Made by a program: the position numbers and the translations under genes. Shown in pieces: positions 12,241 to 24,400 of a stretch of DNA of 64,000 bases; position 1 is the first letter of the stretch, and each line of letters opens with the position of its first letter. The DNA is from Stemphylium vesicarium (lineage: Eukaryota > Ascomycota > Dothideomycetes > Pleosporales > Pleosporaceae), in the NCBI GenBank assembly GCA_004380135.1, contig QXCR01000002.1:434001-498000 (forward strand). Direction: 5' to 3'. A model generated the notes under the pieces. It was not told where the DNA came from, did not search any database, and saw nothing but the letters and a program-made list of their open reading frames with translations.

Positions 12241-13030
12241 TTAGTCCAATACGCTCTCGCCAGCTCTGCCCGTGTCCTTTGCATTCTGCTCCTGTGTCCT
12301 CTTGGGCTGGTCTCTGACCTTTTTCATTTGTGCATCGTCCTTGCCTATCACTGTGACTCCGACTTGCTCGTATTCCTTGTGGACGTCTTTCATGGCCAAC
12401 GGATCGACTGCCCTCGTCGCGTCGCCAACAACCCACGTCTTGAAGCCTTCCTTTTGCGCATCGATCGCTGTGTGTTTGACACAGTAATCACCGGCTAAGC
12501 CAACAACGTAAACATCCGTGATTCCGGCCTTGCGCAACGTCTCTGCCAGACCGCTCTTCGCCACGCATGGGCTTTTGAACGGGTCTCCGAACGCCGAGTA
12601 CATTTCTACACGCTTGTCCTGGCCTTTCTCCACGACGTGATCCACCTTGCTGACATGTAGCTCTGGCAGCAGCTCTGAGCCCTTGGTGCCCTGAACGCAG
12701 TGATCCGGCCATAGCCGTGTCTCCTGCTTCTCCTCCGGGTTGTGCGGGTTCGCGATGACAAAGGTTGATTCGAAAGGCTTATTGTTCGGCGCAGAGTGGT
12801 TCGAAGCGAAGGAGATGTGATCACGGGGGTGGAAATCCTTCGTCGCGACCTTCAGCGCGAATGGGTATTCAAGGAACTCGTTGATCGCGGGCACGATGTC
12901 GCGGCCTCCTGCTACTGCTAGGGCTCCATTCTGGCCTGTGAGCGACAGTCGCTGTGCGGGTGGACCAACCTACTGGAGGGCAGAAGTCTTCCTGCACATC
13001 GACGATAACAAGAGCGGGCTTGAAAGACAT
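12241..13030 (-). CDS. PNC1: Nicotinamidase (isochorismatase-like hydrolase)
   Basis: It hydrolyses nicotinamide to nicotinate and ammonia in the NAD+ salvage pathway. Exons 13030-12974 and 12930-12241 around a 43-nt intron give 248 aa, close to the family length. The splice restores DFCPPNGALAVAGG at the start. Catalytic and metal residues are visible: Asp11 in VDVQEDF, metal ligands Asp51 and His53 in TKDFHPRDH and the histidine in WPDHCVQGT, the catalytic Lys in HVVEKG and the nucleophile Cys in GLAGDYCVKHT. The C-terminal ~35 residues are charged (Lys/Gln/Asp) and extend beyond the core. The gene is divergent from the cytochrome oxidase gene with 394 nt between the start codons. Confidence 0.94.
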
Positions 13031-13424
13031 CTCGACTCGTTCTTCGTTCGTGACAATTAGCTGCGTTAGTGGTTGGAGTTGTGCGAGAATGAAACGGGTT
13101 GTTGGTAGACGTCAGGCGGGGATGCGGAACAAGCACTGGAAAAGGCTGTAGTGAGTGTGGTCATTAGTGTCAAGAATCAAAAGCAGCATGGTACATGATG
13201 CTGCAGACGCTTGTTACGAGCTGTTCAGGAACAAGCTGTTGATGATTCAACGATTTGCATGCACAGGCATATAGTCTCCGCAGTGTGGCTTGGTGGCTTG
13301 ACACCTTACCTAAGCACTGCGCAAAGCCAAGCTTCTCTCGTGATAGAACGCAATTCCACGACCACGAACTCCCAAGCTACATAGCCACGCCCACCCTCTC
13401 CACTCCACCCCAATTGCCCCCGCC
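13031..13424. promoter_or_regulatory. Divergent promoter between PNC1 and COX4-type gene
   Basis: These 394 nt separate two start codons that face away from each other. The COX side (about 13370-13424) is rich in CCACC/CCCC pyrimidine tracts, as is usual just before fungal start codons. No specific factor site can be claimed. Confidence 0.45.
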
Positions 13425-14293
13425 ATGTTCGTCCAACGCTCTGCCATCGCCGCGGCAAGGCGAGTAGCCCCCCGCGCTCTCGCCCGGCGCACTTTCACCA
13501 CCTCCTTCATCCGCCGTAGGTCTCGCTAGGAGCTATCGTACGACGTACCATTGACACCCATCGCAGGCGACGCCAGCAGCGAAGCCAAGGAGGCCAAGGA
13601 GAGCAACATTGCGCAAAAGGAGACCGGCCACTCTGCCGATTCCCCCAGCGTTCTTGAGGGCTTCAAGAAGCTCGACCGTATGTTGCGCCCGCACTCGGAA
13701 TTCCGCATCGCCGCGGCTACCGCGTCATGACTGTGTCAATTGCTGACACAGAAATTCTTCTGTAGAAATCAAGACCGAGGCCGACCTTCTTCCCCCCGGT
13801 GCGAAGCCCGGTACCGTTCCCACCGATGCCGAGCAAGCCACTGGTCTTGAGCGTCTCGAAATTCTCGGAAAGATGCAGGGTATCGATATCTTCGACATGA
13901 GGCCATTGGATGCCAGCCGCCTCGGTACGTGACTGACGACCCCGAAGTTGGAAGACCAGCAGATGCGCAAAGATTATCCGAATGCCAATGTCGCGATGCT
14001 GACGGAATGCAGGTACGATGGAGGAGCCCATCACCGTCAACTCGGCCGGTAACGAGCAGTACGTCGGTTGCACCGGCTACCCCGCCGACTCGCACGGCGT
14101 TCTCTGGATCACCCTCACACGCGAAGAGCCCAAGTCGCGCTGCATGGAGTGCGGTTCCGTCTACGAGATGCACTACGTCGGCCCCGCCGAGGACGCTCAC
14201 GGCCACGATGCCCACCACGACCACCCAGTGAACGAATACCCCAGGCCCAAGAACATGGCCGACTTCATCAAGCCCGAATACCAGGAGCTATAA
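13425..14293 (+). CDS. COX4: Cytochrome c oxidase zinc-binding subunit (mammalian Vb / yeast Cox4 family)
   Basis: Nuclear-encoded structural subunit of mitochondrial complex IV. Four exons, 13425-13515, 13567-13677, 13766-13924 and 14013-14293, give 213 aa. The first exon is an Arg/Ala-rich, acid-free presequence (RRVAPRALARRTF-like), fitting mitochondrial import. The last exon carries the Vb/Cox4 core: EQYVGCTGYP, then HGVLWITL and the zinc-binding CMECG with EMHYVG after it. A short His/Asp-rich stretch (HGHDAHHDHP) sits between the core and the C terminus. Three short introns at positions of one extra base (phase 1) keep the frame. Family assignment is firm; the symbol follows yeast naming. 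Confidence 0.94.
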
Positions 14294-14521
14294 GCGTGGG
14301 TGACTATTACAGGGTGTATCTATATCATAGAGAAATCTGTAGCATAGACGGAGTGAGAAGTACCTTTGAGTTTGACATGTGCACGACTCCTCATTCTCCT
14401 CCACGTCCCAGTCATGCGTCTCAACGTTTGTATGAGTCAGCAATCCCCTGTTCGCAGCCCACCCAAGCCCACCTAAGCCCAATCCCATGCAGCCAGCCGT
14501 GCAAGGCACTTTCGGGTCATC

Positions 14522-15665
14522 TCACGATCCCTTTAGGGCGATGGTACCCAAGATTACACTTTCCATGTCCCGTTTCTCGTCTTTGGCTTTGTTCCTGGCA
14601 CCTTCCCCATTCGTCACCGCGCCCTTCTTCCCCTTCTTTCCCCCAGCCCCACCGTCAGCACTACCCAGCTTATACACCTTTCTCACCTTCTTCACTTCAC
14701 ACCACATGCCCAGTTCGTCGGCATTGTCTCCGATCTCCACACTCGTCCCCTGCACAGTGCCTCCGAGATGCTTACTTACACTCTCATTGGTGATGGTCTC
14801 ATCTTTGGCATACGTGCCGTCCTGTGCGGATGCAGATAATGGCAGCTTGACAGCGATGATGGCAGTTGAAGTATCAGCGATGCCGAATTTCTTGTAGGAT
14901 TCGCCAATGTTGTTGTTGGGAGAAAGCCGGAAGACAAGTTCCGAGTGGGGGGTCCGAGTTTTGGATCGGGAGGACAAGAAGTTGTGCAGGGCGATGAATG
15001 TGGCCGAGAGTAGATGCTGGCATGAGATGATCTGATGTGTTGTGAGTTAGTCTTCTAAACGGTGTAGAGGCAAAAGCAATTAGAATTCATGGCATCAGTC
15101 CCGAGCACGAGGTTGTGTGTTGACATTGAATAAAGCCTCAACCCTGCCTCATGGGGCAGGTGTGGCACCGCTTCCAGCACATTAGTCTGAGCGACGTTGA
15201 GGCATCGCCGGGTGGATGCTGGTAGGGTAGACCGTTCCGCGACCCAGGCTTCATCGTTTTGCCGCAGGGGTGTCTGGCCATGAACTATTGCGGCAGCTAG
15301 TGACCCAACCTGTCATCAAGACTTGAGAAGCTACTGACAAGACGCCTCGGCATGGTGAAACGGGATGGATGAGAAGGTGACGAGGCAGCAGGTTGAGCGA
15401 TTTCGCCCGATGCCGCGACTGGGCCGATGTTTACTCAAGCTTCTGTTGTACATGCAGAAAATAACAAGCGCGGAGAAAAAGCAACGCAGAAGCAACGAGA
15501 CAGGGTCCCTACCATGGAGGCATCCAAAAAGGCATAGTCGAAATCTGGATTTGCGGCTAGTAGCTGACTCCTCAGATATGAGGCGTTCGTGACATCCTTG
15601 AACAAGGCCACGTGGACGGGGTAAGCGTGGTAGTGCGGTAGGGTGAAGGTGCGCACCGACGCCAT
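14522..15665 (-). CDS. CGI121: EKC/KEOPS complex subunit Cgi121
   Basis: Cgi121 (TPRKB in humans) is the accessory subunit that binds Bud32 and helps bring tRNA to the KEOPS complex, which makes t6A on ANN-decoding tRNAs. Exons 15665-15513 and 15031-14522 give 220 aa. Exon 1 reads PVHVALFKDVTNASYLRSQL then DYAFLDASM; exon 2 continues ISCQHLLSATFIALHN and ELVFRLSPNNNIGESYKKFG, which is the family's central signature, followed by IIAVKL. The Lys/Gly-rich insert near the C terminus (GGAGGKKGKKG) is typical of fungal versions. The intron is 481 nt, about ten times the local norm. The gene is divergent from the zinc-cluster regulator at 16451. Confidence 0.9.
15032..15512 (-). other. Unusually long intron of the CGI121 gene
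   Basis: GTAGGG at 15512 and CATCAG at 15032 bound a 481-nt intron with a CTAAC branch site close to the 3' end. No open frame within it joins either exon. It may hold a non-coding element, but I cannot show one. Confidence 0.6.
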
Positions 15666-16450
15666 GGTAGGTGACTCGGATGTGTTGATGTGCAGCAGGG
15701 CGGTAGTGGGTGGGTAAAATGACGATGAAGGTTTGGCAGTCGTCGCAGGCAGTTTCGTTGGCGGGGTTGGGCAATGTCCACCCAAAGAGGTCGGAGCGGT
15801 GTGGGCTAGGTGAGATGATTTGATTATGGGGGGATGAATGTGTCTTTGATAATAGTCTCGTCGATTTGCAGTGCTAATCTCCCAGGATGCCAGATCGTGG
15901 TAGGAGTCCAAAGCTCTTCGGCCGGTTTGGGCAGTAGCGGGGGCGCCAAGGCGTATAGTAGTGCTCTAAGGATTAACGTCTACGGCGAATCAGGTCTGAT
16001 CGTCATGGCGATCCCTACAAGAACAAACTAAATTCGCCGAACATGTCAGGGCAGACCGTCAGAGCCGTGTAGGTTCAAGGCGGAGCGCGACCAATAAAGG
16101 CCGCCCAGGTTCGATAGTTGGAGGTCAACCGGGGGATGGGCCCGTCCCTTAGAAGCAAGAGGCGCCGAGGCTACGCTTTCAATCGAAGCAGCTTTCGCTT
16201 TCCATCGCGTTGATACCACACCATCCTTTGTTGCAGCCGGACTCCCAGACAGGCGTGCATCCAAGACGACTTTGCGCGCGCGCCGTGTTTCTGCCACAAC
16301 GACATTTCGCATTTCCCAAGGCTAGCGGCTATGTGTATGGGGTCTGACAGGTGATAGCCCCAAGCCACCCGAGGCTCTTCCTGGGGGACTGGCATCGGTC
16401 TTTCCCACGGCATTTTCCGTCGAGGTTCACGTCGGCTGGCCTTACAAACA
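15666..16450. promoter_or_regulatory. Divergent intergenic region, CGI121 / zinc-cluster regulator
   Basis: This 785-nt spacer lies between two divergent start codons and must hold both promoters. No coding frame or specific binding site is convincing. Confidence 0.45.
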
Positions 16451-19432
16451 ATGGCGACGAAGCGACCCCCGGACGACGATGTCAATCTCGTCAGCAAGAT
16501 ACAGCGCGTCGAGCATGCGGATCCTTTGAGCCCGCAACACCGTCCCGGCAACAATGACTTTTCTGGCTCCGTCAAAAAGAAGCTCGCTGATTCCAAGCGG
16601 ACTGGTCAGGCGTGCGACCGCTGCAAGGTATGTACATGGACAACATGAACATGCGCTGGGCAATGTCGTATTGCATGGCGAGAATGGCCAATTGGGCTAT
16701 TCGCGCTGTTGGATTTGCGCGACAATGCTTCTACAGTGCGCCCGCATCTGCTTGTGGGCGGCGACTGCGCGGTGACAGGCGTGCGCGCATCGCGACGTCA
16801 CCACGCGAGTGCAGCAAGAGCGACCACGACCCCCGCCACATCGCGCCTTCCGCCTGTATCAACACGTAAACACAAACAATGCTAACACAAACGGCAGGTA
16901 CGCAAGATCCGCTGCGATGGCCGTCCCGAAGGCTGCACGCCCTGCGAGCAGAACAGAACGCCGTGTCGCACCACCGACCGCATCACAGGACGCGCCACCG
17001 TACGAGGCCATGCCGAGGCCATGGAATCGGAGAACTCATACCTGCGCGCCCAGATTGCAGACCTCCAGTCGCAATTGAAGGAAAACGGCATTGAACCTCG
17101 CGCACCGCCTGCCTACAACGCCCTTCAACCACCCAGTCACCCATGGTCGTCGGCCTCGAATGACGGCCAGGGCTGGTCTGATGGACCGCGGCGGACGAGC
17201 ACCTCACCACTGCCTGGCTATGTGCCGGCTGGCGGTGCCGTCAAGATTGAGTCGCTGCCCCAATTCAAGCATGGCTCCATTGGAGACAACTACCTTGGTG
17301 TCGCCGCCGGAGACTCCCCACTGAGCCACATCAAGGGTACCTCGCTGTCCGTCTTCGGCACCGAAATCGACATTACCGACTTCATGGCCGGCGAGACCGA
17401 ATACGAGAGGGAAGCCATGTCCTATACCACCCTTGTCAGCATCGCCATGGGCGGCCAGCACGTCGAGACCCCCCGCTTGCCGCCTTACAACGAATTGAAA
17501 GAGTATGCCATCTGGTATCTACGGTCACTGAACCCATACACCATGCTGGTCCACAAGCCTGCTTTCATGGAATTGGTACGATTTGATCCACCTCCACCTT
17601 TCCGGCACACAGACTGACAAGCGTAGATTTGGAGAGTTGGCAATGACCCCAACTTCACCCCCTCCGCGCCCGAGATCGTAACCGTACACTTGATGCTTGC
17701 TACCATTACTTACCAGATAGCCACCCGCAACAGCCAACAAAGCGGAAACACCATGCTGGACGAATCGCACGCGCACTACCACTACGCCTTGACTTTCTAC
17801 AAAGAACTCATCCTCGGCGACCACGGCTGGCACGATGTCCAGGCACTGGCTATGATGTGTCACCACCTTCGAAACTTCCCTAAGCCTGGTGCCGCCTGGA
17901 TCATGACCTCTACCGTCTATCTGTTTGCCATCCAGCTCGGCCTCCACAGGTCCGTCAAGGTTTGGGCAGACGGTACCGGTGAGCTGACCAAGCTGGACAT
18001 CGAGATGAGGAAGCGAGTCTTCTGGACCTTGAATGCGCTACAAGTCAATCTCAACGGAAAGCTAGGGCGTCCGATGCCGATTAGCAACGAGGACATTGAC
18101 GTGGAATTTCCAGAGCCGATGAACGATTGCCTACCTGGCGAGGAGGCGAAACTGGACACTTTCCACCAATGCTCCTTTCAACCCGGCATTCAAATCGCCA
18201 AATACACTGTCTGGGAGCTGGAGCTGTACAAAACCATCTATGCTGTGCGCCATTCACCCAAGTCTTATGCGGACAGTCTGAAGCGTCTGGAAGCTGGCAT
18301 ACAGCAATGGAAAGAGGATCTACCCTACGAGCTACGCGATCCAGCGCATGCGTCCGACGACGACCACATATTCACGCTGTACCTGGAATATTGGTATCAG
18401 GCCTACAACCTACTTTTACATCACCCTGGCGTTTGCAGATCGACTGATGCGGCCGTCCTCAATTCGAATCTCGACAAGTGCCTACACGCAGCACAGAGAA
18501 TGCTCCACAACTGTACGGAAATGATGAACAAGAAGAGTCTAGATATCCCTTGGATCAACACTGTCGTTTACATTGCTGCTGCGTTCACAACTCTGTTCAT
18601 CTCGTCGACGCGGCAGGATCAGTTGACGCCCGTGGATATGACCAAACTCAAGGGCGATATGGCTGCCTGGGTGAACGTCCTGGGCGAATGCGATCATTTC
18701 CTCGGGTCTGGAAATAGACTCAAACACGCCATCTCGAGCATCGTCGACCAGTCGCTTGGTAACATCAACGACAGCATCGTCAAGCGCACTGCAACCGAGT
18801 CTCTTGCCCGCGTCGCAATGCAAGCCCCAGGCCGCTCAGGGTCCAACGCTTCCGCATATGACCACAGCGCATATCGAGACCAGTACACGGCCACCCCCGG
18901 CCGGCCCGCAGATCCCAGCCTCTCCTCACAGTCTTCTTTCAATGGCCTGCCTGTGGCCGCCACACACCCATACAACCTAGGTACTCCCGTAAATGTCTCT
19001 CAGCAATCGAATAGAGGCTACGAGCATCAATCATTTAGCAGCGCGGACGAAGCAAGCATGAACCCGAACCACGCCGCCGCGCTAGCTGCAGCAGCGTCGA
19101 CAAGCATATCGCAACCGTCCTCCGATGCCTATGCATACTCCCATGCTCACATGGGGAGCAATCCCCACCAGCCCACATACACAGCCAATGGCTACGCCGC
19201 GCAAGACTGGAATCAATGGACTCGGGCATACATGCAACAACCGCAGCAGAGCCAACCGGGCGAATACCTTAATACGGCAACTACCCTCATGACTCTGGGT
19301 CGGGACGCTGGGCCTCACGGCTCTGCAACGGATGGCCAGGGTCTAGTACAAACTTCAGGCGTGCAGGGTCATCATCCGCCGATCCATTGGCCGCAGATTT
19401 CCTTTCCTAATGCAGCTAATGGGTCACATTGA
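16451..19432 (+). CDS. Zn(II)2Cys6 transcription factor with fungal_trans domain
   Basis: Three exons, 16451-16627, 16898-17575 and 17627-19432, give 886 aa. The zinc cluster (about residues 55-83) has Cys spacing C-x2-C-x6-C-x6-C-x2-C-x6-C and is followed by TTDRITGRATVRGH and a short coiled coil (ESENSYLRAQIADLQSQL) that probably mediates dimerisation. Residues ~190-560 form the fungal_trans region: LRSLNPYTMLVHKPAF, then the conserved LGLHRS and KRVFWTLNALQVNL with GRPMPI. The C terminus is Ser/Gln/Asn/Ala-rich, a likely activation region. Intron 1 (270 nt) cuts the zinc cluster directly after the second cysteine and lysine. The DRITGRAT linker recalls RGT1/COL-26-like sugar regulators, but this is weak memory-based inference and no symbol is given. 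Confidence 0.93.
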
Positions 19433-21443
19433 AGAAGCTTTTGTTCCTTCGGGGCCACTATTAAGCTTGGTTGCGCGTTTACTTGCTTGTTTGTTTGCTG
19501 GGATTATGGGATGTCACTACTATATTGCGAGGGGTTCAGGGCGTTTCATACCTTAAGACAGAGAAAAGCCCGTTTGGGGGTGGGCGCCTTTTGTTCCTTA
19601 TCTGTCCATGTCAGATCTGTTCTCATTTCCTTTTTCTTCTCATTTTTCCTTTCGTTTGACGTGCTACATATATAATCTCTCAATGGAAAATGAGGCAGCG
19701 GACTGTGGGCGGGTATGTTCCTGTATACATGTACTTTTACCTATCTCTGTGTCTACGTATAGTTGTGGTAATTCGCATACGAAGTAATCGTCTCATCTCT
19801 TTTCTTCACTTTTCACCGTGCTACACGTTGTACGAACTAATCTCACGTGCAATCCAAGCGTTGAAGCTACGTCAAGCTTGTCCGTCTAGCCCCTCTCACT
19901 TTAGTTCGACCCCTCTAGCTCACATTCTAGAAACCTTTCAACATCCGTCATAGCTTTTTACCCTTAGTCTCGCATCTGTCAAATTTCGATTAACTTTGCA
20001 CCGGATCTTGCTCCTTCCATACTTCCCACTCCCTTCCCCTACGCTACGCCACGCTACGCTACCCTAATCCAACGGCCTGGATTCTGGATTCTGGATTTTG
20101 GGCTCTGCGATCTAGACTCGGAGATCCCCTAGACTCTCGGATCGCGACTAAAATTCGATCCGAGATGCTCTCTTGTTTTTTTATTACCCGTAGCGTGAAC
20201 GGCGATGGGGGCGGCAACGTGGCTGTGACGTTGGCTACGGAGGTAGTGGATAATTTGCATGCTTTATTGGACGGGTAGTGTCGTTGGGCTGGGGAGATTT
20301 AGTTGGAGGGCATTGGGTTAGGGTTTGGCGGTGGGGTCTGCCTTGGGCTGCGGCGCTTGGAGGGTATGTTGTCGTGAAGGGGAGATGGGAGATGGGGAAT
20401 GGGGTTGGGCTTGGGTGGGGTGGCTGTGTAGAGGGTGTGATGTGAGAAAAAGAGCGGGTGGGAGAAGCGCGGGAGGGGTACGAGATGAATGGGATGGTGG
20501 AGTGCTGTTTGGGAAGGAGAGGAAGTGGGGAAAGCGAGGAGGGATATGATGACATTTGGCTATCTTGCTAATGGTCTTGCGCTTGAAAAGTCGCTATGCA
20601 GGAGGAATTGAGGTTGATGTTGAACGTCTGCGTCTATACGGAACTATATTATACAGACGGTTATTTTAATACGAGCGTGTTCTTAAGATCGCAAATGCTT
20701 CAGAGTACTTGTAGTCAGGCTTGTCAAGACATGGAACAGTTTGATGAAGTATTTCACTTACTTAGGTCGTTTTCTTTCCTCGTAGTAGTAAAAAGAGAGA
20801 GTAAGTGAGAAACGTGATATTCAACTAGACTGAAACAGAGTAACTTAGACTGTGCTGCTACCATCTCTAGTAGGTCGTCGCTATATTGCATATGAGATCA
20901 GTGGTTATGCCGTTTCGGATCTGTAAGCAGGTATTGATGCGCAAGGGGGATATCACATAGACCTAAGTCTGCCTACGTCCCTTCTATCCCAGTACATGTT
21001 TTGGTTCACTTATTAAAAAGATGGTTTGACATTTCCAGAACCCACGCGGCTTAGTACAATCTTCGCATTTGTAACCACGTAACTAGAGTCACATAATATT
21101 CTATTATAGCAGGCATTACCCGGTGAGTAAGTGCACTTACCTCTGAGCTGAGAGCTTCTGTACACGAACATCACAACACGACAATAGATAGCAATACAAT
21201 CGTTGATTCGCAGCCTCCAACCCGACACTGCTCATGCAGTTACAACATTAGCTTTGGTCTTGCAGAGAAACTATCAATTTCATTGAACGCATGAGGTCTA
21301 AGTAATTACCCTCATTCTTGTGCTCTTAGGGATGACCCCAGAAATGTGTAGCTTGTGGAGCTCGATCTACTCGTACCGTCTGGATTACTCTAGTTCAAGG
21401 CAGGAGATGGATGATGTATCGAAAGTTGAGGTATTCAAGGGAT
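19433..21443. other. Gene-free region with base-composition anomalies
   Basis: Two kilobases with no supported CDS. 19433-20000 is T-rich and fits 3' UTR/terminator of the zinc-cluster gene. 20036-20100 has small tandem repeats (ACGCT and GGATTCT units). 20290-20549 is strongly G/purine-rich on the plus strand. From about 20590 to 21440 the sequence turns A/T-rich. It borders the decayed NLR gene. Confidence 0.5.
20041..20100. repeat. Short imperfect tandem repeats
   Basis: Repeated ACGCTACGC-type units at 20041-20061 are followed by three near-copies of GGATTCT at about 20078-20098. They are low copy and probably simple-sequence slippage. Confidence 0.6.
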
Positions 21444-24400
21444 TCATACTGCGCCTCTTGCTATGAGCAATGACTCAATCTCGGGTTCGCGACCTATCCT
21501 TGCTGCCTGGAGGGCGTTGCCGCACGGTCCACCCTGCATGTTGACTTCGGCACCCATGTCTAGTAGCAGCTTAACAATATCCTTGGATCCATTTTGTGAA
21601 GCTACTTGGAGGGCGTTGCCGTGCGGTCCACCCTGCGTATTGACATCAGCACCTCCATTGACAAGCAGTCTAGCGATTGTCTCATATACTCCTTCTACAG
21701 CTCCAATCAGCGGCAACTTTCCACCTGTTTTGCGTTCGTTGATATTTACGTTAGGACCTGCTAGTAGGTGGATGACAACAGTCTCGTGACCATAGAGTAA
21801 AGCCCAATAGAGAGCATCTGAATGTTCTGAGTTCTCGGCGTGTATAGTACATCTTCCTGAACGTAAAATATGGATTACCCACTGCTCTGAGAGAAGCTGC
21901 ATCGCATTTGTAAGAAGACTCAGTTTGTCTGAGTAAACAAAATTTCGATCAATTTCCTTTTCAGAAACCTCCGTCGGGAGGTTTGATCTTATCGGATCAT
22001 CACTGTAACCTGCATCCAGTGGCTCCGAGCTAAGAGCAAGCCAGAATGACTGCAGAACTCTTTCGCTCCCTAGGGCGTAGGCAGCAAAAAGAGCACAGCC
22101 GTAGCGTTCTTTCTCTACTTCTAGACATCGAGTAGGTTCAAGATGAAGTTTGATGAGATTTGCGCAATCTAGCTCGGCCATCACGTACAAACGGCTAACA
22201 TACCCTGTATGCTTGCGAATCTCGTGTTTCTCGAGAACGTTGCTGAGTTCAACCCAATGGCTGATCTGAAGACTACTGAGAAACTTGGCCTGTGAGAGGC
22301 CACAATCATCTGGTTCGTTCGCATGGTAGAAGGCATTAAAAACAGCATACTCCAGGAATGGATACTGCTACGTCACAGAAAGACGTAGGGCTCTTGCTTA
22401 AGGTGAATTCGCTTTTGGAAGGGTAGTGGAAACCTCTAGGGATGACTCAAGGTTGGCGATAAGGTGATTCAGACAGCACTGTGCGAGTCTGTCGTGGCTC
22501 TGACCCGAGAAGTTGTCCTTGTACTCAGGCCAAATCTTGCCAAGGCCGCCCTCTTTGAGTAGAAAGTCTCTAACGGACTCGTGTATGAATTGAACCTTTC
22601 GGTTTTTGGAAATCGTGATATTGGTAAGACCTTTGGATGAGTCGAGTATGAATCGTTTGACGCTTTCTGCATCCACGATTTCAGGGTCGTGGGCGCGGAC
22701 TGGATCAGAATCGCTACCTGAAAGGATAGCGTAGTATAGCTCTTCGGGACTCAACGGATTTCTCGCAAAGAGTACCCATTGAATGCACAATACCAGCTCT
22801 TCTCTGTTGTCCAAATTTCTCTTGAGGATGTCGCGAAACAGGGCGTGCAAGTCGGCAGGATTCTCGCGTAATTTTTGTTGGAGCTTGTCAGCTCGACCGC
22901 GGTCCGATTCCTTGTTCAGAATGCCTGTAACTAGAACAACCCACATAAAGATTCCGGCTGCCTTCTCTCGAACATCGTTTCGAATCTTTTGAGCAAGCTT
23001 TTTCTGGTGAATCTTCAGCTCTACCTCAATGTAGTTGGAGATATCTTGACTATGCTCTTCTTGGCCTTCTAGCACGAGCTCAAGCCCTTTGCGGATGGTG
23101 ATCTGAGGGTAGTGTCTGCTTGAGAAGCAGACCCGGAAGTTTATGTCGTTCTCCATAGAGAGGTCGCCAACTTGTTCGAAAAAGTGGACCATGTCGCGGA
23201 TTTGTGCTTCGTCGCATTCGTCTAGCGCGTCAATGAAGCAAATCACAGAAGCTTTCCCAAGACTCATAACGACTTATTCAAGAAGGGTCTTGAGGGATTC
23301 CACGCTCCATTCATGGTCGGCGGAAAGATCTGGCGTTGATGCAAACGACGACCCAAAGACATTCTGGAGCTCCGGAATCCCGACGAGAAGCTGCAACAAC
23401 AGCGATCGATACGTCCCTATGGTGGACTTCTCCAGTGTGTCTCCCCGTGCGTTGAAGAAAAAAGACAGGACCAGGCTGTCTTTAGCTTGCTTGACGGCCT
23501 GCTCCAGGGCAAACTTCATCAATGTCGATTTTCCTGCGCCGGCTTTTCCCTTGATCCAGAGGAAGCCATGGTGTTCGTGTAGCTTTTTAGGGTCTCGCCA
23601 ATCAATATATTGAGGACTGTTGGAGAGCCACTTGCATGTCCTTGCATGGGCTCTTTTGATTGTGTTCTTCCGTGCGTCGATTTGGTCAAATCTCAAAGAT
23701 TCTAGAAGCTGCTGTTTTTGATCATCATTCAATGATGTCCGAATTCGATTTGGGACCACTACTGTCAAGAGTTATTCCTCGATTCCCACTGGCTGTGAAT
23801 ATACATACGCTCCGCCCTTGGAATTCTATACGACTTAGCTATATTCGTAGGACACGTATACATGAGCGCAACTAACTCACTCTTCAAAGTTTTCCTTCCT
23901 AGCTTCTATTAACCTAACATGCCTTCGTTCTGGGGGTGAAAGACTGAGGTCTGGAGACTCTGCGCCACGTTCTGCTGCAAGGTTAGCATCAATTGGAAGT
24001 TTGCTATAAGACGGTGGTGATACTAACTTCTCTTGCCGCCCATGACCTCACCGGCCATGCGTATGGTCGTCACATCAGCTGTGCGAACCTTGGATAGTAG
24101 CTCTTTTGCATATGCAGCCGCAGTTGCCGCAGCGTAAGCGTGCCACCGATCGTTTTTGTGCGAGTCTGCGTAGTCGCAGATGCCGCGGACAACGAGACAA
24201 GGGAAGCTATTCATTAGTCCGGCAGCTTCCGTCTCAAAGCAGAGCACACCCCCAAGCTTATTACTAATCTTGTCTCTTTCTGCTGCACTGAGAAGACCCT
24301 GGGGAGGCGAGTCCAAGCTTCCTGTCCGTGTGATCCCAGTAGGCGTTGTCTTCCCCATGTCGTACTGCACGACACCTCCAAAAGTGAGATGCGGCTTGCT

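Noticed and set aside
14068..14793. 241-aa open frame on plus
   Set aside because: It is an alternative-frame shadow over the COX4 last exon and runs into the 3' regions; composition is Ser/Pro/His/Arg-rich with no family match.
20311..20330. Telomere-like GGGTTAGGG
   Set aside because: Only one to two units; not a telomeric array.
20235..20555. 106-aa Pro/Ser/Thr-rich frame on minus
   Set aside because: It is the translation of the G-rich tract; low complexity and not protein-like.
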